DNA of 64,000 nucleotides, from contig NZ_JAAIKB010000001.1 in assembly GCF_011040385.1 (NCBI RefSeq), forward strand, positions 930,001 through 994,000, given 5' to 3'. Below the pieces are notes generated by a model. It searched no databases and was not told where the DNA came from. It saw only the letters and a program-made list of their open reading frames with translations. A program made the translations under genes and the position numbers. This DNA comes from Falsiroseomonas algicola (GTDB taxonomy: Bacteria; Pseudomonadota; Alphaproteobacteria; Acetobacterales; Acetobacteraceae). Below are positions 1 to 8,925 of this stretch, piece after piece; within the stretch, counting starts at the first letter, position 1; every line of letters begins with the position of its first letter.

Positions 1-833
1 GGACGCTCGCCGCCCCGCGCGCGGAAGGCAATGCGCGCTTCGCGGCGACGCTCCTGCAGCTGCCCTTCGTCAGGGACACGCTTCGCCTGCTGGGCCTCGG
101 CGCGCTCCGGCACGAGGTCGTGCTTCGCCCCACGGCGTTCGAGCATCTGGCCGTGCCCTCCGTGCTGATGCTCAACGGGCCGCCCGACGTCGCGGCCGGC
201 CATCCCGCCTTCCGCCGCTTCATCCGCCGCCTGGGTGAAGCGCCGGGCGGGCCGCAGGCTGGATCGCTGCCGGGTCTCTACGTCTCCCGCGCCGGGCTGG
301 TCGCGCCCGCCCGCTTCGCCGGGGAGGAACTGCTGGAACAGGCCTTTGCCCGGGCCGGCTGGCAGGTGATGCGGCCGGAGGCGATGTCGGTGCCCGACCA
401 GATCGCGCTCTACCGCGCGGCCAGGCGGCTGGTCTTCGCCGAGGGCTCCGCCCTGCACCTCTACGCCTATGTCGCCCGGCCGGAGCAGCGCGTCGGCATC
501 CTGCTGCGACGCCTGCCGGCCAAGGCGAAATTCGCCGAGCAGCTGCGTGGCTTCGGGGTGACGGAGGTGCATGTCGCCGATGCCATCGCCGGCATCGGCC
601 TTCCGGACGACGCGACGATCGTCAGGGGCCGCGGCGCCGGTGCCCGGCACGGCGCGACCGTGCTGGACTACCGCGTGCTCGGTGACTGGCTGGTGGAGCG
701 GGGCTTCCTCTCCGCCGCCGAGCGGTCGGACGCCTGGGCGGCGCTGGATGCGCTGCCCCTGCCGGCCGAGGCGCCGGACGGCGTGGCGACCGGCCCCTTC
801 ATGGTCCCCCGCCAGCTTCCCATGCCCCGTTGA
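1..833 (+). CDS. Glycosyltransferase family 61 protein, 3' part
   Basis: The reading frame is open from the window's first bases, so the N-terminus lies upstream and only about 276 residues are visible. The C-terminal half has the hallmarks of the DUF563/GT61 family: a helix and strand around 'AGWQVMRPEAMSVPDQ', then 'LVFAEGSALHLYAYV', where the Gly-Ser-Ala-Leu-His pattern is the family's conserved C-terminal signature. Members transfer sugars onto surface polysaccharide or glycoprotein and act at the cytoplasmic face of the membrane; the substrate here cannot be inferred. The stop is followed 46 bp later by the helicase gene on the same strand, but nothing links the two functionally. Confidence 0.75.
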   Translation, partial: TLAAPRAEGNARFAATLLQLPFVRDTLRLLGLGALRHEVVLRPTAFEHLAVPSVLMLNGPPDVAAGHPAFRRFIRRLGEAPGGPQAGSLPGLYVSRAGLVAPARFAGEELLEQAFARAGWQVMRPEAMSVPDQIALYRAARRLVFAEGSALHLYAYVARPEQRVGILLRRLPAKAKFAEQLRGFGVTEVHVADAIAGIGLPDDATIVRGRGAGARHGATVLDYRVLGDWLVERGFLSAAERSDAWAALDALPLPAEAPDGVATGPFMVPRQLPMPR

Positions 834-879
834 GCGTGGCCCCTTCCCGAAAGGCGCATCCGCGCCATAATGGGGAGGA

Positions 880-3435
880 ATGCGAACATTACCGGAACCA
901 TTTGCCGCCTGGTTCGCCGGCCGCGGCTGGGCGCCGCGCGCGCACCAGCTGGCGCTGCTGGAAGCCGCGCGGCGGGGGGAGAGCGCGCTGCTGGTGGCGC
1001 CGACCGGCGGCGGCAAGACGCTGGCGGGCTTCCTGCCGAGCCTGATCGACCTTCACGAGGCGCCCCGGGACGGGCTGCACACCCTCTACATCTCCCCCCT
1101 CAAGGCGCTGGCGGTCGATATCGCCCGGAACCTGACGGCCCCGGTGGAGGAGATGGGCCTGCCCATCCGGATCGAGACCCGCACCGGCGACACGCCGCAG
1201 AACCGCCGCGCGCGGCAGCGGGAGAACCCCCCCAACTTCCTGCTCACCACGCCGGAAAGCCTGGCCCTGCTGCTGACCCTGCCCGATGCCGGCAGCTTCT
1301 TCGGCGGGCTGGCCGCGGTGGTGGTGGATGAGATCCATGCCATCGCCGGCACCAAGCGGGGCGACCAGCTGGCGCTCGGCCTGGCGCGGCTCGGCACGCT
1401 GGCGCCCGGCGCGCGGCGCGTCGGGCTCTCCGCCACCGTCGCCCACCCGGACCCGCTGCGCCGCTACCTCTCGCCCACTGGCGGCGTGCAGGACGTGGCG
1501 CTGGTGGTGGGCGAGGGTGGCGCGGAGCCGCGGCTCGACATCCTGCTGCCCGATGGGCGACTGCCCTGGGGCGGGCATATGGGCCTCGCCTCGATGCCGG
1601 AGGTCTATCGCCGCATCCGGGAAGCCGGCGTCACCATCGTCTTCGTCAACACCCGCGCCCAGTCGGAGCTTTGCTTCCAGGCGCTGTGGAAGATGAACGA
1701 CGACAATCTGCCGATCGGCCTGCATCACGGGTCGCTGACGGTGGAGCAGCGCCGCAAGGTGGAGGCCGCGATGGCCGCCGGGCGGCTGCGCGCGGTGGTG
1801 GCGACGGCCTCGCTGGACCTCGGCATCGACTGGGGCGCGGTGGACCAGGTGGTGCAGGTGGGCGCGCCCAAGGGTGTCGCGCGCCTGCTGCAGCGCATCG
1901 GCCGCGCCAACCATCGGATGGATGAGGCGAGCGAGGCGGTGCTGGTCCCCGCCAACCGCTTCGAGGTCATCGAATGCACCGCCGCCCGCCAGGCCATCGC
2001 GGCGCATGAGCTGGATGGCGATCCGCCCCGCCCCGGCGGGCTCGACGTGCTGGCGCAGCACATCCTGGCCTGCGCGGTGGCCGGCCCCTTCCTGCCGGAT
2101 GATCTCTATGCGGAGGTCACCCGCGCCGCGCCCTACGCCCGGCTGGCCCGGCGCGACTTCGACGATGCGCTGCGCTTCGTGGAGGATGGCGGCTACGCGC
2201 TCCAATCCTACGACCGTTTCCGCAAGTTGTTCCGGGACGCGCAGGGCTACGTGCATGTGAAGACCACCGCCGTCGCCCGGCAGCTGCGGATGAACCTCGG
2301 CACCATCGTCGAGACGCCGCTGATGAAGGTGCGGCTCCGCGGCGGCGGCGTGCTGGGGGAGGTGGAGGAATGGTTCGTCTCCACCCTGACGCCCGGCGAC
2401 TGCTTCATCTTCGCGGGCCAACTGCTGCGCTTCGAGGGCCTGGACACCACCGCCTGCCTGGTGACGCGGGGCGGCGAGGGCGAGCCCCGCGTGCCCGCCT
2501 ATGCCGGCAGCCGCATGCCGCTGACGACCTACCTCGCCGCCCGCGTCCGCGCGATCCTGGCCGACCCCAAGGCCTGGAAGGCGCTGCCCGCCCCCGTGCA
2601 GGAATGGCTGCGGCTGCAGCAGAAGCAGTCGGAACTGCCGCCGCGCGACGGGCTGCTGGTGGAGACCTTCCCGCGCGGCGAGAAGTGGTTCCTCGTCGCC
2701 TATTGCTTCGAGGGGCGGCTCGCGCACCAGTCGCTCGGCATGCTGGTGACGAAGCGGATGGAGAAGCTCGGCATGGCGCCGCTCGGCTACCTCGCCACCG
2801 ACTACGTCCTCGCCGCCTGGTGCGCCTTCGAACCCACCGGCGTGGAGCGGCTGTTCGAGGAGGACATATTGGGGGAGGAGCTGGAGGAATGGATGGCGGA
2901 AAGCTCCATGCTCCGCCGCACCTTCCGCAACATCGCGACCATCGCGGGCCTGATCGAGAAGAACCATCCGGGGCAGGAGAAGTCAGGGCGGCAGATGACC
3001 ATGAATGCCGATTTGATCTACGACGTGCTCCGCAAGCATGAGCCCGACCACATCCTGCTGCGCGCCACACGGCAGGAGGCGGCAGCGGGCCTCACCGACG
3101 TCGCGCGCATCGGGCTGATCCTGGCCCGCGCCAAGGCCGGCGGCATCCGGCACCGCGCGCTCGACCGCGTCTCGCCGCTGGCCGTGCCCGCGCTGATCGA
3201 GGAGGGCCGCGAATGGGTCGCGGGCGGCGCGGAGGATGCGCTGCTGGCGGAGGCGGAGGCGCTGGTCGCCGACGCCACGCTCGGCACCGATGCCTTCAAC
3301 GAGGTTCTGGCCAATGTCACGGAGGCCATCCCGCCGCGTGGCGACCGCGACCGGGTCCGCCGCCCCCGCGACCGCGACCGGAACCGCCGCTACAACCGCT
3401 TCGTCCGCACCGCCCCCAAGAACCTCGGAAGCTGA
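880..3435 (+). CDS. Lhr-like DEXH-box helicase (ligase-associated DNA damage response type)
   Basis: This 851-residue superfamily 2 helicase has Walker A 'APTGGGKT' at residues 40-47, 'SPLKALAVD' (motif Ia), 'TTPESLALLL', the DEIH box near residue 150 and 'GLSAT' (motif III). A second RecA lobe has 'HHGSLTVEQRR', 'ATASLDLGIDWG' and the arginine-finger motif 'QRIGRANHR'. A long C-terminal part with the Lhr-type winged-helix and beta-barrel arrangement follows. The length and the immediately following pdeM gene fit the 'ligase-associated' subgroup, thought to act in DNA repair with an ATP-dependent ligase, an exonuclease and PdeM. The last 30 residues are Arg-rich (RDRDRVRRPRDRDR-like) and may bind nucleic acid. 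The gene ends 5 bp before pdeM, so the two are probably co-transcribed. Confidence 0.9.
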   Translation: MRTLPEPFAAWFAGRGWAPRAHQLALLEAARRGESALLVAPTGGGKTLAGFLPSLIDLHEAPRDGLHTLYISPLKALAVDIARNLTAPVEEMGLPIRIETRTGDTPQNRRARQRENPPNFLLTTPESLALLLTLPDAGSFFGGLAAVVVDEIHAIAGTKRGDQLALGLARLGTLAPGARRVGLSATVAHPDPLRRYLSPTGGVQDVALVVGEGGAEPRLDILLPDGRLPWGGHMGLASMPEVYRRIREAGVTIVFVNTRAQSELCFQALWKMNDDNLPIGLHHGSLTVEQRRKVEAAMAAGRLRAVVATASLDLGIDWGAVDQVVQVGAPKGVARLLQRIGRANHRMDEASEAVLVPANRFEVIECTAARQAIAAHELDGDPPRPGGLDVLAQHILACAVAGPFLPDDLYAEVTRAAPYARLARRDFDDALRFVEDGGYALQSYDRFRKLFRDAQGYVHVKTTAVARQLRMNLGTIVETPLMKVRLRGGGVLGEVEEWFVSTLTPGDCFIFAGQLLRFEGLDTTACLVTRGGEGEPRVPAYAGSRMPLTTYLAARVRAILADPKAWKALPAPVQEWLRLQQKQSELPPRDGLLVETFPRGEKWFLVAYCFEGRLAHQSLGMLVTKRMEKLGMAPLGYLATDYVLAAWCAFEPTGVERLFEEDILGEELEEWMAESSMLRRTFRNIATIAGLIEKNHPGQEKSGRQMTMNADLIYDVLRKHEPDHILLRATRQEAAAGLTDVARIGLILARAKAGGIRHRALDRVSPLAVPALIEEGREWVAGGAEDALLAEAEALVADATLGTDAFNEVLANVTEAIPPRGDRDRVRRPRDRDRNRRYNRFVRTAPKNLGS

Positions 3436-3440
3436 GACCG

Positions 3441-4166
3441 ATGACTGCCGCCCCGCTCCACATGGCCGGCCAGCGCCTGATGCTGGACCCCGCCGGTGTC
3501 TGCACCTGGCCTGCCCAGAAGCTGCTGGCCGTGACCGACCTGCACCTGGAGAAGGGCAGCCACTTCGCCTCGCGCGGCCAGTTCGTGCCGCCCTACGACA
3601 CGCGGGAGACGCTGGACCGCCTGGGCGCCGTCATCCGCAAGTGGAACCCGCAGAAGCTGGTCCTGATGGGCGACAGCTTCCATGACCGCCATGGCTGCGC
3701 CCGCCTGCCCCCCGCGGATTGCGCGACGCTGAAGCGGCTGCTGGAGGGGCGGGAGGTCACCTGGCTGCTCGGCAATCACGATCCCGAGCCGCCGGAGGGC
3801 CTGCCCGGCACCGCCGTCACGGAACTCCGCATCGGCGCCATCCTGTTCCGGCACGAGGCCGATCCGGCGCGGCTGCCGCTGGGTGTCATCGAGGTCTCCG
3901 GCCACTTCCATCCGAAGGCGACCATGCCGGTGCGCGGCGGCGGCGTGACGCGGCCCTGCTTCCTGACGGATGGGCGGCGCCTGATGCTGCCGGCCTTCGG
4001 CGCCTTCACCGGGGGACTCGACATCCGCGATCCCGCCATCGCGCGGCTGTTCCATCGGGGCGGTCGCGCCTTCCTGATCGGCCAGGAACGCCTCTACAGC
4101 TTCGCCACCGGCCCGCTGCGCGGCGCCATGCGCGCCATGGAGGCCGAGGCAGCCTCCGCGCCCTGA
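3441..4166 (+). CDS. pdeM: Ligase-associated DNA damage response endonuclease PdeM
   Basis: This 241-residue calcineurin-like metallophosphoesterase has all the metal-binding motifs in order: 'VTDLHLEKG' (D-x-H), 'LMGDSFHD' (G-D-x-x-x-D-like), 'LLGNHDPE' (G-N-H-D) and 'VSGHFHPKA' (G-H-x-H). The family is known as PdeM, coded next to the Lhr-like helicase in many alphaproteobacteria and predicted to cut or trim DNA during repair. The ATG is 5 bp after the helicase stop, giving a two-gene operon. The usual ATP-dependent ligase and exonuclease partners are not on either side. An upstream in-frame extension overlapping the helicase is unlikely because it would read through the helicase's C-terminus. 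Confidence 0.9.
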   Translation: MTAAPLHMAGQRLMLDPAGVCTWPAQKLLAVTDLHLEKGSHFASRGQFVPPYDTRETLDRLGAVIRKWNPQKLVLMGDSFHDRHGCARLPPADCATLKRLLEGREVTWLLGNHDPEPPEGLPGTAVTELRIGAILFRHEADPARLPLGVIEVSGHFHPKATMPVRGGGVTRPCFLTDGRRLMLPAFGAFTGGLDIRDPAIARLFHRGGRAFLIGQERLYSFATGPLRGAMRAMEAEAASAP

Positions 4167-4176
4167 ACACGAAAAG

Positions 4177-4216
4177 CCCTCCCCCGCGCTCGCGGGGGAG
4201 GGTCGGGTGGGGGTCG
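4177..4216. repeat. REP-like palindromic element, copy 1
   Basis: A perfect inverted repeat with arms 'ccctcccccgcg' and 'cgcgggggaggg' around two bases, followed by the tail 'tcgggtgggggtcg'. It lies between the convergent pdeM and fasciclin genes, where it could also end transcription in both directions. The same core and tail recur twice near 12.1 kb. Confidence 0.75.
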
Positions 4217-4245
4217 CCCCCCGCCTCGTGCCTTGCCGGGAAGGC

Positions 4246-4845
4246 TTACGGCCAGATCACCTGGTCGATGGCATGGATGATGCCGTTGCTGGCCATGATG
4301 TCGGCCTGCACGACCTGCGCCGGACGGGCGGAGACATTGGCACCCGCCGCGCCGAAGCCCGCGATCTGCTGCGCCGGCGCCGGGTTCTGCAGCGACAGGC
4401 GGCCATTGGCGGAGGACAGCGCGATGTCCGCGCCGTTCGTGGTGCGCAGGCGCCGGTCACCGGTGAGCTCCGCCGCACGCAGCATGCCGGGCACCGTGTG
4501 GTAGTCGATCAGCGCGCCGAGGCGGGTCCGATCCACGTCGTTCCGGTTCTCGCCGGACTGCGCCCCGCCGAGGAGCTGGTCGATCAGGCCGGCCGGCGCG
4601 CCGGTGAAGGCCGCATCGATCGGCGCGAAGACCGTCATCGGTGCCGCCTGGCGGAACTTGTCCACCATCGAGCCGCGGGTGATGATGTTCAGGAATTCCC
4701 TGAAGCGGTTGTCGCCCGCCAGCGTATCGGCAAGCGTCCGCAGCTGCGTCTGGGCGCGCAGCACCGTCGGCGCGGCCAGGCCGGCACCCATCACAGCGCC
4801 CGCCGCGGCAAGCGTGAACAGCCCGCGCCTCTGCATCGGGATCAT
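4246..4845 (-). CDS. Secreted fasciclin (FAS1) domain protein
   Basis: About 199 residues. The N-terminus has a twin-arginine-like signal peptide (M-Q-R-R-G-L-F-T-L then Ala/Gly-rich, ending 'VLRAQ'). One FAS1 domain fills the rest: 'MTVFAPIDAAF' (H1 motif), 'LIDYHTVPGML' and the C-terminal 'IMASNGIIHAIDQVIWP', the classic H2-type ending. Such proteins sit in the periplasm or on the surface and mediate adhesion or matrix binding; no ligand can be inferred. Start choice: the ATG at 4845 has AAGGA eight bases upstream, better spaced than those at 4854 or 4872. It converges on pdeM, with the palindromic element between. Confidence 0.88.
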   Translation of the reverse strand: MIPMQRRGLFTLAAAGAVMGAGLAAPTVLRAQTQLRTLADTLAGDNRFREFLNIITRGSMVDKFRQAAPMTVFAPIDAAFTGAPAGLIDQLLGGAQSGENRNDVDRTRLGALIDYHTVPGMLRAAELTGDRRLRTTNGADIALSSANGRLSLQNPAPAQQIAGFGAAGANVSARPAQVVQADIMASNGIIHAIDQVIWP

Positions 4846-4991
4846 GCGTCTCATCCTTTTTCCGTGTCCCACGAGGCCGACAGCCCGCCGGGGATGCGGC
4901 GGTCATTCCGGTCTCTCGCGGTCGGCCATCCAACGCGGCGAACCCGCGATGGTTCTCTCGGGATGCTCGCGTCCCGCGCGTTTCGTCCTAC

Positions 4992-6482
4992 ATGAGGGGG
5001 ATGACTGCGCATGATGCCTCCCCTCCGCCCGCCCTGCTGTGGTTCCGCCACGACCTCCGGCTCTCCGACCATCGCGCCCTGGATGCGGCCCTGGCCGGCG
5101 GGCGCCGCGTGTTGCCGGTCTTCGTCCTGGATGACGAGGCGGCCGGGGAATGGGCGCATGGCGGCGCGGCGCGGTGGTGGCTGAAGGGCAGCCTCGAATC
5201 GCTGTCCCGGTCGCTGGCCGCGCGCGGCGCGCCGCTGTTGCTGGCCAAGGGTCGGGCGGAGACGATCGTCCCGGCGCTTGCCGCCGCGATCGGGGCGGCT
5301 GAGGTGCATGCCGGCCGCGGCTACGAGCCCTGGGCGCGCGACCAGTCCCGGCGTGTGCATGAGGCGCTGCAGGGCGACGGGCGCGGCCTGGTGCTGCACA
5401 CCACGGCCATCCTGCGCGAACCGCACGGCTTCGGGTCCGGCAGCGGCAAGCCCTATGCCGTCTATTCGCCCTTCGCCAAGACCCTGCTCGCCGCCGGCGA
5501 CCCGCCGCCCCCCCTGCCCGCGCCCGATCGCATCCCGGGGGTCGAGCCGCCGGCGGGGGGCGAGACGCTGGGGAGCCTCGGCCTCTACCCCGTCAAGGGC
5601 GAGCCCGACTGGGCGAAGGGCTTCGGCGCCCTGTGGCAGCCCGGGGAGGAAGGCGCCGCCGCACGGATCGCCCGCTTCACCGCCAGGGCGCTCGGCCGCT
5701 ACGACAGCGACCGGAACCTGCCGGGCATCGAGGGTTCCTCCGGCCTTTCGCCGCATCTCCGCTGGGGCGAGGTCTCGCCGGTGCAGGTCTGGCACGCCGC
5801 CCGTGCGGCCGGGGCGGCGCCGGGCGCGACGGAGACCTTCCTGAAGGAGATCCTCTGGCGCGAATTCGCCTACCACCTGCTGTGGCACCGGCCGGAGATG
5901 CCGAAGCGGGCGCTGCGGCAGGAATTCGATGCCTTCCCCTGGGCGCCCGATTCCACGCTGCTGGAAGCCTGGCAGCGCGGCCGCACGGGCTATCCCATCG
6001 TCGATGCGGGGATGCGGCAGCTCTGGCAGCTGGGCTGGATGCACAACCGCGTGCGCATGATCGCGGCGAGCCTGCTGGTGAAGCACCTGATGCAGCCCTG
6101 GCAGGCGGGCGAGGCCTGGTTCCACGACACGCTGGTGGATGCCGACCTCGCCTCCAACAGTGCCTCCTGGCAATGGGTGGCGGGGTGCGGAACGGATGCC
6201 GCGCCCTATTTCCGCGTCTTCAACCCCGTGCTGCAGGGCGAGAAGTTCGACCCCGAGGGCGCCTATGTCCGCCGCTGGGTGCCGGAACTGGCGAAGCTGC
6301 CGGCGGCCTATATCCACAAGCCGTGGGAGGCACCGGCGGGGATCCTCTCGGCCTGCGGCATCCGGCTCGGCAACACCTATCCGAGGCCGGTCGTGGACCA
6401 CGCGGAGGGCCGCGCCCGCGCGCTGGCCGCCTTCGCGGCCCTGAAGAAGCCAGCGGATGTCGCCGCCGGGGAGGATCGGTGA
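4992..6482 (+). CDS. phrB: Deoxyribodipyrimidine photolyase / cryptochrome
   Basis: 496 residues, normal for the family. The N-terminal antenna domain begins 'LLWFRHDLRLSDHRAL'. The C-terminal FAD domain contains 'LKEILWREFAYHLLWHRP', 'GRTGYPIVDAGMRQLWQ', 'GWMHNRVRMIAASLLVKHL', 'DADLASNSASWQWVAG' and 'YFRVFNPVLQGEKFDP', the conserved class I CPD photolyase signatures. It repairs UV-made cyclobutane dimers using blue light. An ATG at 5001 is an alternative start; neither has a convincing Shine-Dalgarno. The stop overlaps the next ATG by one base, so the two are translationally coupled. It lies close to two other DNA-repair genes. Confidence 0.93.
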   Translation: MRGMTAHDASPPPALLWFRHDLRLSDHRALDAALAGGRRVLPVFVLDDEAAGEWAHGGAARWWLKGSLESLSRSLAARGAPLLLAKGRAETIVPALAAAIGAAEVHAGRGYEPWARDQSRRVHEALQGDGRGLVLHTTAILREPHGFGSGSGKPYAVYSPFAKTLLAAGDPPPPLPAPDRIPGVEPPAGGETLGSLGLYPVKGEPDWAKGFGALWQPGEEGAAARIARFTARALGRYDSDRNLPGIEGSSGLSPHLRWGEVSPVQVWHAARAAGAAPGATETFLKEILWREFAYHLLWHRPEMPKRALRQEFDAFPWAPDSTLLEAWQRGRTGYPIVDAGMRQLWQLGWMHNRVRMIAASLLVKHLMQPWQAGEAWFHDTLVDADLASNSASWQWVAGCGTDAAPYFRVFNPVLQGEKFDPEGAYVRRWVPELAKLPAAYIHKPWEAPAGILSACGIRLGNTYPRPVVDHAEGRARALAAFAALKKPADVAAGEDR

Positions 6483-7222
6483 TGCACCCGCTGCCGATCC
6501 CGGTCGGCCATCTCTGGCGCGGCTTCGCGGGGCTTCGCGTCGTGGCCGATGTGCATGGGGAGGCCGAGGCCTTCATCCATGCCATCGAGGGCGCGCTGGC
6601 CGAAGACATGTTCATCATCCAGCTCGGCGACCTGACCGACCACGGGCCCGACAGCCCGGAGGTGCTGCGCCGGATGTTCGCGCTGATCGACGAGGGGCGC
6701 GGCCTCTTCATCCTCGGCAACCACGACCACAAGCTCCGCCGGGCGCTGACCGGCGCGCCGGTGCGCGGCCAGCCGGAGGGGCTGCACCGCACCCTCGCGC
6801 AGCTGGACGCCGCCCCGGATGGGGAGGCGCTGAAGGCCCGCGCGATCGAGGAGATCGCCCGCGCCCCGGCCTGGATCCATGATGGCGGGCGGCTCTTCGT
6901 CCATGGCGGCTTCCACCCCGGCATGCTGCACAGCGCGCCGCCGCCCGATGCGGGAGAGCGCAAGGCGCAGGGGCTGATGACCCGGGCCCTCTACGGCCAG
7001 GTGACGGGCCGCATCCGCCCCGATGGCTTCCCCGACCGCGTGCATGACTGGGTGGACCGCATCCCCGCCGACATGGTGGTGGTCTGCGGCCATGACAGGC
7101 GCAGCACGGATGGCAGGCCCTATGTCGCGGACGGCGCGCAGGGCGGCCGTGCCATCTTCGTGGATTGCGGGGCGGGCAAGGGCGGGCACCTCGCCTGGAT
7201 CGACATGCCGGCCTGGGCGTGA
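6482..7222 (+). CDS. Metallophosphoesterase (calcineurin-like, PrpE/ApaH-like)
   Basis: 246 residues with the metal-ligand series 'VVADVHGEAEA' (D-x-H), 'QLGDLTDHGPDS' (G-D-x-x-D-H-G), 'ILGNHDHK' (G-N-H-D), 'RLFVHGGFHPG' (H-G-G) and 'VVCGHDRRS' (G-H). The D-H-G-P-D-S pattern is typical of serine/threonine-phosphatase-like and bis(5'-nucleosyl)-tetraphosphatase enzymes. The substrate (phosphoprotein or Ap4A-type nucleotide) cannot be decided from sequence. Its ATG overlaps the photolyase TGA by one base. Confidence 0.82.
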   Translation: MHPLPIPVGHLWRGFAGLRVVADVHGEAEAFIHAIEGALAEDMFIIQLGDLTDHGPDSPEVLRRMFALIDEGRGLFILGNHDHKLRRALTGAPVRGQPEGLHRTLAQLDAAPDGEALKARAIEEIARAPAWIHDGGRLFVHGGFHPGMLHSAPPPDAGERKAQGLMTRALYGQVTGRIRPDGFPDRVHDWVDRIPADMVVVCGHDRRSTDGRPYVADGAQGGRAIFVDCGAGKGGHLAWIDMPAWA

Positions 7223-7336
7223 TCCCGCAGGCGCTCAAGCGGAGTTCAGCCCATCCGGGTCAAGGCTGGCGTCGCCGTCGGTTGATCGGGCCGGCGGCGC
7301 GCCTCATCTCCCTGGTCAACTTCATGGAGCGACGCC

Positions 7337-7771
7337 GTGCGGAAGACCCTGATCGCCATCGCCGCCATCACCCTGCCCGCGCTGCAGCCCGCCGGTGCCG
7401 CGGCCCAGGAATTCGACAGCGGCTGGCGACGGATCGCGCCGGCGGCACTCGGCGACCTGGAGCTGAATGGCGGCGGCGTGCGCCTGAACAACTTCGTCCT
7501 TGCCCGGGCCGACCAGGCGCGGGAGGGGCAGCCCGTCGCGCTCTACAGCTTCTCCGCCACGGCGGTGAAGCAGACCGAGGCGCGGCGCAGCGTGCGCGTG
7601 GAACTCGTCGGCGTGAATGCGGAGCGGGAGCCCACCGTGACGGCGGCACTCGTCTTCAACATGGCGGCGACGCAGCCCAACCGCACGGCGATGGACACCC
7701 ATCGTTTCCCGGTGCGGCCTGCGGATCTCGAAGCCACGGATGCCTTCTTCATCCGGGTGATGATCCCCTGA
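7337..7771 (+). CDS. Hypothetical secreted protein
   Basis: 144 residues starting at a GTG; GGAG lies about seven bases upstream. A signal peptide 'MRKTLIAIAAITLPAL...' ends near 'AGAAAQ'. The mature part of about 120 residues is beta-rich and has no motif I recognise; it contains no cysteine. It stands alone, 94 bp before ppk2. I cannot assign a function; a periplasmic or exported location is the only supported statement. Confidence 0.6.
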   Translation: MRKTLIAIAAITLPALQPAGAAAQEFDSGWRRIAPAALGDLELNGGGVRLNNFVLARADQAREGQPVALYSFSATAVKQTEARRSVRVELVGVNAEREPTVTAALVFNMAATQPNRTAMDTHRFPVRPADLEATDAFFIRVMIP

Positions 7772-7865
7772 CGCGGCGATCGTCACGGAATTGACACAGA
7801 TCATGCGGCCACTCCTGGACCGCGCCTAGTCTCGCACCGACACCACCGCCACCCAGGGGGGGCCC

Positions 7866-8879
7866 ATGACGACCGACGGCGCGATCCTGCCCGGAGCCAC
7901 GCCCGCACCGCGCGAAGCGGCCGACCCGCCGGTCCCGGCCCCGGCCCCGGATGCGGCCGAAGGCATTGCCCATGCCGCGGCTGACCTGTCCCGCCCCCAT
8001 CGTCGGCTGGCGGCACTGCGGCATGACCCGGAAGCGGTCCGACGTGCCTTCGAGACCGGCGAATACCCCTACGCCACCCGGCTGACCGAGAAGGAATACC
8101 TGGCGCGGGTGAAGCCGCTGCAGGTGGAGCTGCTGAAGGCGCAGGCCTGGGTGAAGGATGCCAACGAACGCATCGTCATCCTGTTCGAGGGCCGCGACGC
8201 CGCCGGCAAGGGCGGCACCATCAAGCGCTTCATGGAACACTTGAACCCCCGCGGCGCCCGCATCGTCGCGCTGGAGAAGCCGTCCGAGCGCGAGCGCACG
8301 CAATGGTACTTCCAGCGCTACGTCCAGCACCTGCCGGCCGGCGGCGACATCGTCTTCTTCGACCGCTCCTGGTACAACCGCGCCGGCGTGGAACGCGTGA
8401 TGGGCTTCTGCAGCCCCTCCGAATACCTGGAGTTCATGCGCCAGGCGCCGGAGCTGGAGCGGATGCTGACGCGCTCTGGCATACGCCTCTTCAAGTTCTG
8501 GTTCAGCGTGACCCGCGACGAACAGCTCAAGCGGTTCGAGGCGCGGGAGACGGATCCGCTGAAGCAGTGGAAGCTCTCGCCGATCGACAAGGCGAGCCTC
8601 GACAAGTGGGACGACTACACGGAGGCGAAGGAGGCGATGTTCTTCTACACCGACACCGCCGATGCCCCCTGGACCATCGTGAAGTCCAACGACAAGCGTC
8701 GCGCGCGGCTGGAGGCGATGCGGCATTTCCTCAACGCGCTGCCCTATGAAGGCAAGGATGAGCATGTCGTGCATGCGCCGGATCCGCTGATCGTCGGCGG
8801 CGCCGGGCACGTCATCGGGCGGTCCTCCCACATCCTCGGCACCGCGCTGCATCCGGACCAGCGACGCGGGACGAAGTAG
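7866..8879 (+). CDS. ppk2: Polyphosphate kinase 2
   Basis: 337 residues. After a Pro/Ala-rich N-terminal extension of about 50 residues comes the PPK2 core: Walker A 'EGRDAAGKGGT' (about residues 106-116), 'IVALEKPSERERTQWYFQRY', Walker B/lid 'DIVFFDRSWYNRAG' (about 161-174) and 'WKLSPIDKASLDKWDDY'. The enzyme moves phosphate between polyphosphate and nucleoside diphosphates (mainly NTP synthesis) in the cytoplasm. The single-domain length fits class I. TTGACA at 7791-7796 is a possible -35 element, though no good -10 is seen. An 'AGGGGGGG' run just before the ATG may serve as ribosome binding site. Confidence 0.92.
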   Translation: MTTDGAILPGATPAPREAADPPVPAPAPDAAEGIAHAAADLSRPHRRLAALRHDPEAVRRAFETGEYPYATRLTEKEYLARVKPLQVELLKAQAWVKDANERIVILFEGRDAAGKGGTIKRFMEHLNPRGARIVALEKPSERERTQWYFQRYVQHLPAGGDIVFFDRSWYNRAGVERVMGFCSPSEYLEFMRQAPELERMLTRSGIRLFKFWFSVTRDEQLKRFEARETDPLKQWKLSPIDKASLDKWDDYTEAKEAMFFYTDTADAPWTIVKSNDKRRARLEAMRHFLNALPYEGKDEHVVHAPDPLIVGGAGHVIGRSSHILGTALHPDQRRGTK

Positions 8880-8925
8880 CCCTGCCCCGGGCGGCGGGCT
8901 ACACAACCCGCCGGAGGATGCCGCC

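Noticed and set aside
889-2967. A 692-codon open frame opposite the helicase gene
   Set aside because: It is the mirror of a clear helicase; its product is low-complexity His/Gln/Arg-rich sequence typical of antisense frames in GC-rich DNA.
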